Assembly: GCA_963790875.1 (NCBI GenBank)
Contig: CAWBQT010000008.1
Location: 186,001 to 250,000 of the forward strand
Direction: 5' to 3'
DNA length: 64,000 nucleotides
Source: AP-15 sp963790875
GTDB taxonomy: Bacteria; Pseudomonadota; Alphaproteobacteria; ATCC43930; CGMCC-115725
Under the pieces are notes generated by a model. The model was not told the DNA's origin, did not search any database, and saw only the letters and a program-made list of their open reading frames with translations. Each line of letters starts with the position of its first letter. The stretch's first letter is position 1. Shown one piece after another: positions 25,708-36,042 of the stretch. A program made the translations under genes and the position numbers.

Positions 25708-26442
25708 TCACGCGGCATCGTGGAAGATGATGCCGAGCGTGTAGCGCCGGCCGGCGCGGAGGCGGCTGACGCCATGCCGCATCGTCGCGCGCGTGAAACC
25801 GCGGGTGCCGGCGACCGGCCGATGGTGCACCGGAAAGATCACCGCCTCGCCCTTGTCGAGCGGCACGACCTCGCCTTTCGACTGCAGCCGAGGGCGCTGC
25901 TCGACGAGCAGGAACTCGCCGCCGGCGAAGTCTCGTTGCGGATCGCTCAACAGGATCGTCAATTGCAGCGGGAAAACGAGCGGGCCGTAAAGATCCTGGT
26001 GCAGCCGGTTGTAGTCGCCTTCCTCGTATTTGAGGACGAGCGGCGTCGGCCGGGTCTGGCCGGCCGCATGGCACAGGGCGAGATAGGCGTCGAGCGCCGG
26101 GGGAAAGCGCTCCGGCTGATGCAGGCGCTCGCGCCAGAGGTTGGCGACCGGTACGAGCTGCGGATAGACCGCCCGGCGCAGCGCCTCAACCGGCGGCGGC
26201 AGCGGGTAGCGGAAATATTGATATTCGCCGCTGCCATAGGCGTGGCGCTGCATCACGATGCGGCGGCGGAACGCCGCCTTGTCGGCATAGAGCGCTTCGA
26301 TGTCGCGGCATTCGGCGCCGGCGAGCAAAGCGGGCGCCGTGGCCCAGCCGCGTTCGTCGAGCGCCGCCGCGATCGTCGCCCAATCGACCGCGGCGACCCG
26401 CTCGCCTATCCCCTCCGGCACCGTCTCAAGCGGCGGCGGCAT
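25708..26442 (-). CDS. 2OG-Fe(II) oxygenase, partner of Ada
   Basis: 244 residues. The iron triad is HQD in YNRLHQDLYGPLVFPLQLTI, with a distal His in ATMRHGVSRL and the 2OG-binding Arg in RAGRRYTLGIIFHD. Its start lies inside the end of ada (17-base overlap), so the two are translationally coupled. It is not a canonical AlkB by motif, but the coupling suggests a function in alkylation damage repair. An upstream region of about 50 residues (AALDERGWATAPALL) is shared with similar uncharacterised oxygenases. Confidence 0.82.
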   Translation of the reverse strand: MPPPLETVPEGIGERVAAVDWATIAAALDERGWATAPALLAGAECRDIEALYADKAAFRRRIVMQRHAYGSGEYQYFRYPLPPPVEALRRAVYPQLVPVANLWRERLHQPERFPPALDAYLALCHAAGQTRPTPLVLKYEEGDYNRLHQDLYGPLVFPLQLTILLSDPQRDFAGGEFLLVEQRPRLQSKGEVVPLDKGEAVIFPVHHRPVAGTRGFTRATMRHGVSRLRAGRRYTLGIIFHDAA

Positions 26443-27505
26443 CGCTCGCCGCCCCTTCGCCGATTGCCGCCTGCTCGCGCTCGAGCAGCGCCTGCTTGCG
26501 CGCCACTCCCCAGCGATAGCCGCCGAGATCGCCGTCCTTGCGGACGACGCGATGGCACGGCACCAGCAAGGCCAACGGGTTGGCGCCGCAGGCGCGGCCG
26601 ACGGCGCGCACCGCTTTCGGCAGGCCGAGTGCCATTGCGATCTCGCCGTAGGTCGCGGTCTGCCCGAGCGGGATCTTCTGCAAGGCGCGCCAGACCTGCG
26701 CTTGGAACGCCGTGCCGCGGATGTCGAGCGGCAGATCGGGAGCCTCGCCGGGCGCGGTGACGAGGCGCAGGATCTGCCGCGCCCAATCGCCGAGCCCCTG
26801 ATCCTCGCCGGTGATCATCGCCGCCGGAAAGCGGCGCCGCAGGGCCGCGCCGAGGCTGTCGCGATCGTCGGCGAGGGCGGTCATGCAGATGCCGCGCCGG
26901 CTCGCCGCGACGAGCGCCCAGCCGAGCGGCGTTTCGACCGTCGTAAAACGGATCGTCTCGCCGCGACCGCCGCGGCGCCGGGCGCCGGGGGTCATCCCGA
27001 GCCCCGAAGGTGCCGCTTCGTAGGCGCGCGAACTCGACCCGAAGCCCGCCGCATAGATCGCTGCGGCGATCGGCTGCCCGGCATCGAGCTTCTCGCCGAG
27101 GCGCGCGAGCCGGTGGGTGCGCGCGTAGTCGCGCGGCGTCGTGCCGACGATCTCCTTGAACACCCGGTGGAAGTGAAAGCGGCTGATCGCGGCGGCGGCC
27201 GCGAGTTCGGCGAGCGACGGCGGCGTCTTGCTCGTCCGGATCAGCTTGCACGCCTTCTCGATCGCCGCGACATGCCGCGCGTTGGCCGATGCCTCATCGG
27301 GACGGCAGCGCTTGCAGGGCCGCAACCCGGCGGCTTTTGCCGCCGCGGCGGTCTCGAAGAACAGCGTGTTCTTGCGCAGCGGCCGGCGCGACGCGCAACC
27401 CGGCCGGCAATAGACGCCGGTCGTCGCCACGCCATACAGAAACTTGCCGTCGGCGGCAGCGTCGCGGCGTTCGACTGCCGTCCAGCACGCCTCGATATCG
27501 AGCAT
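26426..27505 (-). CDS. ada: bifunctional Ada: DNA methylphosphotriester/O6-methylguanine methyltransferase and regulator
   Basis: 359 residues. The N-terminal Ada zinc domain has Cys ligands in GVYCRPGCASRRPL and CKRCRP. An AraC-type helix-turn-helix follows (SRFHFHRVFKEIVGTTPRDY), then the methyltransferase domain with the acceptor Cys in LLVPCHRVVRKDG. It repairs methylated DNA by self-methylation, and once methylated activates its own promoter and targets. It is first in a two-gene minus-strand operon with the 2OG oxygenase. GAGGTCGAG lies near ATG 27505. Confidence 0.95.
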   Translation of the reverse strand: MLDIEACWTAVERRDAAADGKFLYGVATTGVYCRPGCASRRPLRKNTLFFETAAAAKAAGLRPCKRCRPDEASANARHVAAIEKACKLIRTSKTPPSLAELAAAAAISRFHFHRVFKEIVGTTPRDYARTHRLARLGEKLDAGQPIAAAIYAAGFGSSSRAYEAAPSGLGMTPGARRRGGRGETIRFTTVETPLGWALVAASRRGICMTALADDRDSLGAALRRRFPAAMITGEDQGLGDWARQILRLVTAPGEAPDLPLDIRGTAFQAQVWRALQKIPLGQTATYGEIAMALGLPKAVRAVGRACGANPLALLVPCHRVVRKDGDLGGYRWGVARKQALLEREQAAIGEGAASDAAAA

Positions 27506-28017
27506 CTCGACCTCCTCCGCTTAATTGGTAAAGCAAAGATGGCGAAGGGAGGGGCGGCGCTCTATCCGGCGATTGCTTTCTAATTCCGCCGTCGCCCAAC
27601 CCCGCGACTCGCTAGTCGCTTCCTCTCGTCCGGCGCTCGCTTACCGGCTTGGTCCGTCGCCCTGCCCGGCGCTGTCCTCCTGCCAAAACTGCACCGCGTC
27701 TGAACCCGCGTCACCCAGTTCGTCCGCGCCCGCGACGGCGCCAAGCCGTCCCGGCCGAAAAGGTCATCTCGACCAATGAGATCGAAGCCTTGAGCCTCGA
27801 AGGGCGGACGACAAGGCAAAAGAGCCCTCACCCCGCCGACTCCTTGGTCTCTGCGAGCTGAATCATCGCTCGCCTCGGCGGCCGGAAGCGATACGCCCCG
27901 GAAAGTCCGCCCGCGCCCTTTACCATGCGCCGCGGCCTCACCGGGTTGAAAGCTCTGCGACGCCCGGGGCTCACTGAGAATTGCGCGCAGGTGAGTTCAT
28001 CGAAGCGGGTATTGCGG
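27506..28017. other. gap between ada and Kelch gene, nothing recognised
   Basis: About 510 bases containing the ada promoter at its left edge. I find no convincing ORF, hairpin with T-tract, or RNA gene. It lies at the start of an accessory region. Confidence 0.4.
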
Positions 28018-29649
28018 CTACTTCACCGTCACGAAGATGGGCACCGACGGGATGCCGTTGGCCACCACTTCCAGGAGGCTGGTGCCTGTCTCGATCGTCT
28101 TTGGTACATCGAAATGGGTCGTGACCGTCTTCGTGCCGGTGGCCACACCCATCGAACTGGGATCGTGTGTGCGGGCGTAGGTCACGTGGCCGGTCGTGTA
28201 GTTGGTGATGCGCAGCAGCGGGTAGTTGGTGGCCACCTGGAATTCGTCGCCGTATGCATTGGCCTGCGACAGCCCGTTGAACTGTTGGCCGGAAATCTCG
28301 TAGCTGGTGCCGGTCGTCAGCGATGTGGGGGCTTTGGTTATCAACGGCGCCCAGTCCGGCTTATTGGTTCCGGTCGGGGTATAGACGGCCTGGCCGTTGA
28401 GCATCACCTCGCCGCTCGGGAGCAGCAATGTGCTCGCCTGCCCACCGATGAAGTCGGCTCTCGGTTCGGGTATGAGGTTGGTTCCGTCGAACTCGTAGAA
28501 TTTCCAGGTGGGCGTGGTCGCCTCGGCCACGGCGGCCTGCGCGGCGATCGGGTGGATCACCCCGCTGAGAATACGCCCCAACCGGGTTCGGGCGTCATCC
28601 TCGGTTCCGGACGGATTGGCCTCGACCAGCACGTGGCCGTTGGGCAGCAGGTTGGCATAGGAGTCGCCGGTGCCCTCGCCCCCCGGGAGGTTCGGGCCGG
28701 CGGCCCAGCGACCGGGCGCGGTCGGCGTCATGCCGGGATGATAGATCGCGGTGTGGCCGACCTTGGAGAGGACGATGCAACCGTCCGGACCGGTGCCGGC
28801 GATGCCGCACACAGCGCCGGCGGCGAACACCGTGCCGTCGGGGCGCAGGATCGCCGGGCCGACCTCGCCGGGCGGCTGATAAATCCGCTTGGCGTCATCG
28901 AAGGAGATAACGCGATCGGCGTTCGTGTCGGACGCCTGCAAGTTCACCGGCGTCTGGCCCGCGGTCACCCATTTCGTCAGTGAGGGGTCGGCGTTCGGCA
29001 GGAAGCGCTCGGTCAGCGGATGGTCCTTCACGTCGACCGTCAAGACTGAGCCGTCGGGCAGCAATGTCCAGCCTTCCTCGGCGTTGAAGTCCTGCTTGCC
29101 GGTGGTGGCGACTTCGGTCCAGGTCAGGGTTCTCGGATCCAGCTCGGCCGCGCGCTTGGTCAGCTTCTCGCCGAGCAGCAAGTGTCCGTCGGCCAGAAGC
29201 GTCCACGGCAAGTCGCCGATAAAGGCCCAACCGGCTGGCGGCTTGATCTCGGTCCAGGTATCCGCCTGCGGATCGTAGATTGCCATCTTGTTGGTCAACG
29301 CGAATCGCAAAGTGGTGTCGATCTCCAGATACTCACCGCCGATCAGCAACACGCGCCCGTCGGGCAGGACGCCGCCGGAGGTGGCCCAAGGGATGTAGTC
29401 GGGCGGCAGACTGGCAACCGGCCGAAAGGTGCCGTTGACATAGCTGCCGTTCCGATCCGGCGTGAACCTGTACCAGTCGATGAGCCCGCCGCCCTGGTAG
29501 AGGATCGTCCCGTCAGTCAGCAGAAACCCGTAAACGATGCCATCGAACGGCAATGTGGTCCTGAGCGGCGTAACCGTCTGCGCCATCGCCGCAACGTAGG
29601 AACCTGCCAGCAACGCAGCAGCAAACGCGCAGATTTCTTTGAACGCCAC
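28018..29649 (-). CDS. secreted Kelch/galactose-oxidase-like beta-propeller protein
   Basis: 543 residues with a signal peptide (ICAFAAALLAGSYVAAMAQ). Repeating Kelch-like blades follow, such as LPDGRVLLIGGEYLE, LLADGHLLLGEKL, LLPDGSVLTVDV, LLPNGHVLVEANP and LLPSGEVMLNGQ. A C-terminal IPT/Ig-like domain begins near GTSYEISGQQF. The arrangement recalls galactose oxidase, but no copper-ligand set or Cys-Tyr crosslink can be assigned, so it is probably a binding or structural exoprotein. No secretion partner is nearby. Confidence 0.8.
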   Translation of the reverse strand: MAFKEICAFAAALLAGSYVAAMAQTVTPLRTTLPFDGIVYGFLLTDGTILYQGGGLIDWYRFTPDRNGSYVNGTFRPVASLPPDYIPWATSGGVLPDGRVLLIGGEYLEIDTTLRFALTNKMAIYDPQADTWTEIKPPAGWAFIGDLPWTLLADGHLLLGEKLTKRAAELDPRTLTWTEVATTGKQDFNAEEGWTLLPDGSVLTVDVKDHPLTERFLPNADPSLTKWVTAGQTPVNLQASDTNADRVISFDDAKRIYQPPGEVGPAILRPDGTVFAAGAVCGIAGTGPDGCIVLSKVGHTAIYHPGMTPTAPGRWAAGPNLPGGEGTGDSYANLLPNGHVLVEANPSGTEDDARTRLGRILSGVIHPIAAQAAVAEATTPTWKFYEFDGTNLIPEPRADFIGGQASTLLLPSGEVMLNGQAVYTPTGTNKPDWAPLITKAPTSLTTGTSYEISGQQFNGLSQANAYGDEFQVATNYPLLRITNYTTGHVTYARTHDPSSMGVATGTKTVTTHFDVPKTIETGTSLLEVVANGIPSVPIFVTVK

Positions 29650-29885
29650 TTTTGTCTCCTACCGTTTGTTTACCAGGCATCTTGCGATGCACGGCCAGTT
29701 CGGACCTTCACCGGGGCAGGCGGGGCACCGATCCGGGCGTATTGCAACGGTCGCGAATTGCCTCGAAGCCCGCCGGAGGAAGCCTTCCGGTCGCGATGAC
29801 CGCCCTTGGCCGAACAGCCCCCTCGCCACACCGGCCCATCCCCCGCCTTCGCAAACCACTGTTTGCCTCTATTGAATAGCACCGT

Positions 29886-30275
29886 CTATCTCATTTCGAT
29901 GTTGGTCAGCGAGTTCTGATTGGCGTCCCTCACTTCCAGAATCCCGCGTACTTCGCTCTTGTTCGGCAGAACCTGGGCAATGCACGAATAGGAAGAATTA
30001 TTTGCAATATCGCCTGCCACGCCGCAGGACTGAGCGAAGGCCAGCGAACCACCGCATTGGTCGATGACTTTGCGAACGGGCACACCATTTTGATCATAAA
30101 TGTCGATCCCGACGACATTCGCGCTAGGACCAGCATTGAAAATGTAGCAGACGGCCCGCGTCTGCAACGGACCCCCGTAAAGACTCCCCGCAGCGAGAAT
30201 CTGTGCAGAGCCCGCTTGTACCGCACTCCCCGATCCAAGCGCCATCACCAGACCTAACGCGAGTCGCCTTTTCAT
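29886..30275 (-). CDS. small secreted protein of unknown function
   Basis: 129 residues from ATG 30275, with GAGGAG eight bases upstream. The signal peptide MKRRLALGLVMALGSGSAVQA is clear. The mature part has several cysteines (RAVCYIFNAG, DQCGG, QSCGV, YSCIA) that could pair, and an Asn-rich end. I recognise no domain with certainty. It follows the Kelch gene on the same strand after 236 bases and may have arrived with it. Confidence 0.65.
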   Translation of the reverse strand: MKRRLALGLVMALGSGSAVQAGSAQILAAGSLYGGPLQTRAVCYIFNAGPSANVVGIDIYDQNGVPVRKVIDQCGGSLAFAQSCGVAGDIANNSSYSCIAQVLPNKSEVRGILEVRDANQNSLTNIEMR

Positions 30276-30401
30276 CCATTCGTCTCCTCTCGGATTTATG
30301 CGATCCAGACGTTCGCACGTGCGACGATAAAGCAAGGTGGGCGGTGCCAGGGTGCCCCGTTCGATAAAGGTAGGGAGTTGCACCGGTATCATAAGCCTAT
30401 T

Positions 30402-30839
30402 CTATTTTAGCGTGAATATCGCCCTTGAGACGCAATCATCACCCAGGAACCGTGCGCGGGCAGCCGGTAGGGGCGATGTCCCGAACTGGCCATATACCCG
30501 CGAGCCGTGACGCTCACGTGCCTCGGCGGCAGGGTCATCAGCGATGCCCAGTCGCGCCCAGCGCCGCGGGCGCGGGCACATACCAGGTCGGACCCAATCG
30601 GCCAAGGCACCGGCCGAAACTCGACACTATTACTGGGTGATCAGTATGTGATGCCTTTTATCTAATGCCGATAGCCACGCGGGCACGAGGGGCGAGGATG
30701 GTGTTAGACCGAGCGGCACCGCACGACAAGCAGCGTGAGGGAGGTCGCAACAGAAAGGGGAGAAGAGCGATCCAATAAGAGGGGGGACGCTTGAATATCT
30801 TCAAGCGCGCATAGAAAGATATATACGCCTGCTACTATT
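30402..30839. other. gap without recognisable gene
   Basis: Roughly 440 bases before the recombinase fragments. Short open frames exist on both strands but none shows a domain, ribosome site or signal peptide. Confidence 0.35.
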
Positions 30840-30896
30840 TTACCCAATCTCAGCTTCCAGGCTCGTCGCCGCTGCCGGCGAGCGGGCCACGATGCG

Positions 30897-31190
30897 CTTC
30901 GTCGAATTCTTCGCCGCCAACATCCGCAACCCGCACACGCGCCGGCCAATGCCCGGGCCGCGGAGGATTCCTCGGCTACTGCGCAAGCGCGTCTGCGATC
31001 GATCGCCGATGTCCAACCGGTGCATGTCACGACCTGGGTCGAGGCCGGCACGCGAACTCGCGACGCCGAGCGTCAAACAACGGCTCGTTGCGATCCGCCA
31101 TCTGGTCGACTGGTTGGTAACCGGCCAGGTCTTGACAGGCAATCCCGCCGCCTCGGTGCGGGGACCCCGGCACGTCGTGACGTCCGGGCC
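30897..31190 (+). pseudogene. tyrosine recombinase fragment, N-terminal domain
   Basis: Three frames together spell an integrase SAM-like N-terminal domain: FVEFFAANIRNPHTRR, then RLRSIADVQPVHVTTWVEAG, then ATPSVKQRLVAIRHLVDWL and LTGNPAASVRGPRH. The order and wording match the more complete copy at 31.6-32.65 kb (TANIRNPNTRRAY, APSVKQQLAAVRMLFDWL, PTNPTAAVRGPKH), so this is a decayed paralogue with at least two frameshifts. No catalytic domain remains. Confidence 0.72.
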
Positions 31191-31339
31191 AGACGTAACG
31201 AAACGCTCAGATTTCATGCATAAGCGGACAAACCACGAACTCAGGCGGCTTGGCCGAGAAAATGAACATGTGGATGGTGTTGAAGGGACTGCCCGAGGTG
31301 TGCAGCATAGCCAGGAAGCCGACCTTCGCCCCAGATGTC

Positions 31340-31433
31340 TTGGGACGACCTGTGCAACGTACACACGTTGGGTATTCGGCGTCAGGTTGCGAATTTGCAT
31401 GTCCTCGGTCATGCGACGACGGAGCGGGCTCAT
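31340..31433 (-). pseudogene. second type of integrase N-terminal fragment
   Basis: From ATG 31433, with AAAGGAG upstream, the minus strand reads MSPLRRRMTEDMQIRNLTPN then TQRVYVAQV, the opening of a different tyrosine recombinase group (XerD/IS91-associated type). The reading then loses similarity within about 30 codons. Confidence 0.6.
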
Positions 31434-31636
31434 TGACAACTCCTTTGCGAGACGAACAGCGCCACCGGGCGCCGGCGTATCGTCCCGCAATCGAGTTGTC
31501 AGACCAGAGGGACGTCCCGGACGGTTCCCGCAACCGAGCCCGGCAAATCAAAATCGCACCAATTCAAGAACTACCGCGAAGCGGTTTAGTACAACGTCCT
31601 TTATCATGCGGGATAGATCAGGGCAGGGGGCCTATT

Positions 31637-32653
31637 TTGAGCGAGCCGGAGGAACCAAAGGACCAGCTGCCGGCGTCGATCGCGTCGGCCGAGGTCAGCG
31701 CCGACCAGCGCGCGCCGAACGTCGTGCCGGCGCTGATCGCCGATCTGGACGACGAGGCCGCCTGGCGCTATGTCGAGTTACTTCACGGCCAATATCCGCA
31801 ATCCCAACACTCGGCGCGCCTATGCGCGGGCCTGCGCCCCGTTTCTTCGCTTGGTGCAGCGAGGATCGCGGCCTGACGCCGCCCGCGATCCGGACCTATG
31901 ACGTCGCTACTTACATCGAGCAGCTGCAGAGCGAAGTCTCGGCGCCGTCGGTCAAGCAGCAGCTCGCCGCCGTGCGCATGCTGTTTGATTGGCTGGTGAT
32001 CGGTCAGATCGTGCCGACCAACCCGACCGCGGCGGTGCGCGGGCCCAAGCATGTCGTGAAGACCGGCAAGACGCCGGTTCTCGAAGGCACCGAGTGGCGC
32101 AAATTGCTCAAGTCGACCCCGGACACGACATTGCGCGACCTGCGCGATCGGGCATTGATCGCCACCCTCACCTATTCCTTTGCGCGGATCAACGCGGCCT
32201 TGAAAATGAAGGTCGAAGATCTCCAGCCGCGCGGTGCCGGCTGGACGGTCCGGCTGCATGAGTAAGGTGGCAAGCAGCACCGATGCCGTGCCATCATGCG
32301 CTAGCCGAGGCTTTGCGCGCCTATATCGACACCGCCGGCATTACCGGAGACCGAAAAGGCTGGCTGTTCCGTACCGCCCGCGGGCACAACGGTAGCGCAC
32401 TCTCCGACAAGCCGATGAGCCAGCCGGACGCCTGGCGGATGATCCGACGGCGCGCGGCCGCGGCCGGCATCGCAGAGGCCATAGGCTGCCTCACGTTTCC
32501 GCGCCACCGGGATCACCGCCTACCTCGCCAACGGCGGTGCGCTCGAACACGCGCAGGAGATGGCGGCGCATGAAAGCCCTCGAACGACCAAGCTCTACGA
32601 CCGGACCAAAGAGCGGCTCACACAAGACGAGGTGGAGAGGCTCAGGCTGTAAA
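31637..32653 (+). pseudogene. tyrosine-type site-specific integrase, broken
   Basis: A near full-length phage-integrase gene of about 330 codons with several lesions. The frame changes near 31780 (VELLHG to YFTANIRNPNTRRAYARA), stays open to VRLHE, meets TAA at 32263-32265, has a one-base loss about 20 bases further on, and shifts again near 32500. Beyond this, HTFRATGITAYLANGG, MAAHESPRTTKLYDRTKERL and a stop at 32651-32653 supply the catalytic HxxR, His and Tyr of the family. The first catalytic Arg lies in SFARINAALKM. Almost certainly inactive. Confidence 0.82.
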
Positions 32654-32894
32654 GGACAGCCGAGGCGCATTCGAACACGCCCGTGCAGATGTCCAGCGGA
32701 GCCGCCCCTCATCAACGAGCTGCGCTTGTGTGGAAGGCCGCCGCGCCGCCGGCGGTGATCGCGAACGCGGTGCGCGACGCGCTACGCGGCAGCGCGTCGC
32801 GGAGGTCAACGGGACGCCGCTGACGCCACAGGCGCGTGTTGGCGGTCAAAAAGGCAGGTGGCCAGCGAACAGCGCTCAACAAGTGCCAAACGCC

Positions 32895-33280
32895 TTATGG
32901 GAACAAAGTCTCCGACTTTGCGGCGTTGACGTACACCGACACGTCCTCGGGGAGCAGAAGTCGCTGGGTGACCAAGGCGTTGGCAGCGGCTTGCACCTCT
33001 GCCACGTGGACTGCCTTACTGGCAAACCGCTCGTGAAACGCAAGCCGCGAATCGCCATCCGCTAGCCGCGCTGCGCGGGTTGCCGCAAAGGGCAGTGTGG
33101 ACGCGTAGAAATAGCATGCAACGCCCGGCGAATGACCCGCCCCCCGAACGCTCCAGTCGGCGTAAGTCGCCAGAGGTGCGGCAATCTCCGGTACAGGAAC
33201 CCCAACGATCTCATTGCCGTCGGAGTTGGTCTTTGACACCAAGACCCTATACGGGCGCGGATGTGCCGGCCCACTCGTCT
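32895..33280 (-). pseudogene. C-terminal fragment of alpha/beta hydrolase domain protein (Abhydrolase_10 type)
   Basis: The minus strand encodes PRPYRVLVSKTNSDGNEIVG, VPVPEIAAPLATYADWSVRG, GDSRLAFHERFASKAVHVAE and RLLLPEDVSVYVNAA. These are the final 120 or so residues typical of large secreted alpha/beta hydrolase-domain proteins. There is no N-terminal part upstream: the integrase remnants and AT-richer DNA take its place. It is a relic lying back-to-back with the DUF6351 gene. Confidence 0.6.
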
Positions 33281-33501
33281 GTGTCATCCCGCGGTACCTG
33301 CTGCACCGCCTAATCTTCAAAAATTTACGCCCATCTCATTATCATTTTCAAAATGCCATGCGTTCATCGCGGCTGAGATATGCGCGTTATGCGACACCGG
33401 GATTGAACTATGCCGGATTAAATTAACGTTAACCGTTGGCTCTGAGGCCGCTCGCTGATGCCAGTAGCTTGGGCATGCACGAAAAAAACATGGGGGAAAC
33501 A

Positions 33502-35729
33502 ATGCGAAATCGCTCTCTGAAGCTTCAGTGGGTTTTTCGTACTACTTTCTTTGCCGCAGCAGTCATTGTATTTGCTGCAATGTCCATAGTTGCCAAGGCA
33601 ACTTCAAACCAAATCGACATTGTGAGCCTTTCCTCGCGGCCGGATATCGTCAGCGGCGAGGTCGTGCTGGCCCAAGTCACCGTGCCGTCCGGTGTGGCGC
33701 TGAGCGATGTCTATGTTTTCTTGAATGGCCAGAATGTCACCAAGCGCTTTCAGGCTATAGCTGGAGGTCGTTCCTTAATGGGCTTGGTCCAAGGATTGGA
33801 TATTGGCCAGAGCGATCTGACGGCTGTGGCTCTTGATAAGAAGAACCAACCGTATCTCACCGGCCGTTTGGCATTGACGGACTATCCGATTGCCGGGCCA
33901 ATTTTTTCCGGTCCACACGAGAAGCCGTTCTATTGCATGACGCAGCTTTTCCCGCTGCCCGCTTCTACCAAGACGCTCGGTCCTGCCCTCGATACGGACT
34001 GCTCGACCGCCACCCGGATCGACTACGTCTACAAAACGACCGGAGGCGTGTTCAAACCGCTCCCGAGCCGTACCGTCTATCCCGCGGATCTTGCGAGGAC
34101 CACAACCAGCCAGGGAAAGACCGTTCCTTACATCGTGCGCGTCGAGAACCGGCACGATCAACCGGGGCATCTACGAGACGGCGATCCTGCACGATCCCAC
34201 GAAAGAGGCGCCGCCGACATCTTTTAATCCTCCGGCCGCATGGAACCACCGGCTAGTCTATACACTTGGCGGTGGCTGTGTCGGCGGCTGGTACATCCAA
34301 GGTGCCAGCATCGGTAACGGCGGGATCCTCGAAGGATCTGATGCTGCGGCAGGGGTACGGACTTGCCGCCAACAGCCTGAATGTTTACGGCAACAGCTGC
34401 CAGGATCTGCTCGCCGCCGAGACGTTGGCGATGACGAAATCTCGCTTTATCGAGAACTTCGGACCCGTAGCGTTTACGATTGGGTACGGCTGCTCCGGCG
34501 GCACCGAGGCGAGCTATCCTACCGCTGACGAATATCCCGGTCTCCTGGACGGGCTTGTTATGGGATGCTCCTTCCCTGAGCTCACCGCAGGGATGGTAAA
34601 CAACATCACCGACGCGGATCTGTTCGAAAATTACCTCACGACCCGGACTAAATTAACCTGGTCCGACGCGCAGATTGAGGCCGCCTCAGGGTATCCCACG
34701 GTCACGACCCTGACTACGATCGGCGCCCCCGACGCCATTCGCATCAAGGCGCAGGGCGGCACATGCAATTCGATCATTCCCAAAAGGACACAATACGACG
34801 CAACGAAAAATCCGACCGGAGTCCGGTGTGACATCTATGACCATATGGTCAACATCTTTGGACGCGACCCGAAGACCGGCTTCGCGCGCCGGCCACTCGA
34901 TAATGTCGGCATCCAATATGGGCTCGAAGCCCTCAATGCCGGCGCCATCACCAAGCAGCAGTTTCTCGACTTGAACAAGAACATCGGCGGCTACGACGAT
35001 GACGGCAACTACGTCACCACCCGGACAGTTGGCGACATCACCGCCATCGATACTGCTTACAATAGCGGACGCGTGACCGATGGCGGTTTGGGCTTGAGCC
35101 ATACTCCGATCATCGATTATCGCGGCTATGTCGATCAGCCGGAGAACCCCAACGAGGTCCACTCGCGCTTCCACTCCTTCTCGATCCGGCAGCGACTGGT
35201 CGACGCCAATGGTAACTTCGATAATCAAGTCATGCTGATCGAAAATGGCATGTCGCCACCACTGGGTAACGGCCTTTTCAGCGACACCAGCCCGGTGTTG
35301 AGTCACGCGCTTACGCAAATGGACGAATGGCTCACCGATCTGTCGGCCGCCGGTTCAGTTCCCCCAACATTGCGGCAGATCGAACGTGCCAAGCCAAAGG
35401 GCCTCGTCGACGCCTGCTTTACGCACCAAGGAACAGTGAAGATCGCACAATTGCAGGTTTATCGAGGTGACACGACCTGCAACAAGCTGTACCCAGCCTT
35501 TTCCATTCCTCGGTTGGTTGCCGGCGAGCCATTGGAGAACAACGTCATCAAGTGCCAACTCATGCCGATCGACGTGGGCCTTTACAAGGTAACGTTCACA
35601 GACGTGGAAGCTACAGAACTAAAGGCGATCTTCCGGAAGGGCGTGTGCGACTATAGCAAGCCTGGCGTTGGCCAAGAACCGACCGACGGCACTTGGCAAT
35701 TCTATCCGTTCACTCCAGAGCTGCTCTGA
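33502..35729 (+). pseudogene. DUF6351 (tannase-like) secreted protein, two frameshifts
   Basis: Starts at ATG 33502 behind GGGGGAAAC with a signal peptide (WVFRTTFFAAAVIVFAAMSIVAKA). The first frame runs to about 34147 (TVPYIVRVE), the second covers TGTINRGIYETAILHDPT to GNGGILE near 34338, and the third runs from KDLMLRQGYGLAANSLNVYG to 35729. Joined, this gives about 740 residues with a tannase-like catalytic region (TIGYGCSGGTEAS as probable nucleophile elbow, CSGG). Both shifts are of the +1 type; the first looks like an extra A in GAGAACC. Unless corrected, the product is truncated. Family members are extracellular and of unknown substrate. Confidence 0.78.
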
Positions 35730-35859
35730 GTCTCCGGAGTTGTAAGTAGGACCGGCTTGGCCCTCGCGTGCTTTATAATAGATGCAGGCGAGGGCGATCC
35801 TTTTGCACGGGTCGCAAGACGTGATGCACCCGTCCAACCGGGAGGTTGGTTCTCCAACT

Positions 35860-35991
35860 ATTCTCAACGACAGTACCCTCGCCCAACACCGCGCCGATCT
35901 CGACAGCCGGCTCGACCGGCTGCTTGCGGCGACCCTGACCACCGAGGCCGGACGAAAGCTCGCGGGCGGTACCGTAGGGACCACGCCTTAG
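35860..35991 (+). mobile_element. possible IS66-like transposase scrap
   Basis: A short open stretch reads LAQHRADLDSRLDRLLAATL then TTEAGRKLAGGT. This resembles a conserved segment in IS66-type transposases, but neither the flanking catalytic parts nor terminal repeats are present. The remainder of the gap 35730-36042 holds only a weak hairpin near 35713-35741. Confidence 0.33.
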
Positions 35992-36042
35992 TGGATTTTG
36001 GGACCAACCACGATGGAGGCATTCGAATATGTCGTGTGGCGG

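Noticed and set aside
35713..35741. Hairpin at the end of the DUF6351 gene as a terminator
   Set aside because: Arms pair imperfectly, overlap the stop codon and have no T-tract.
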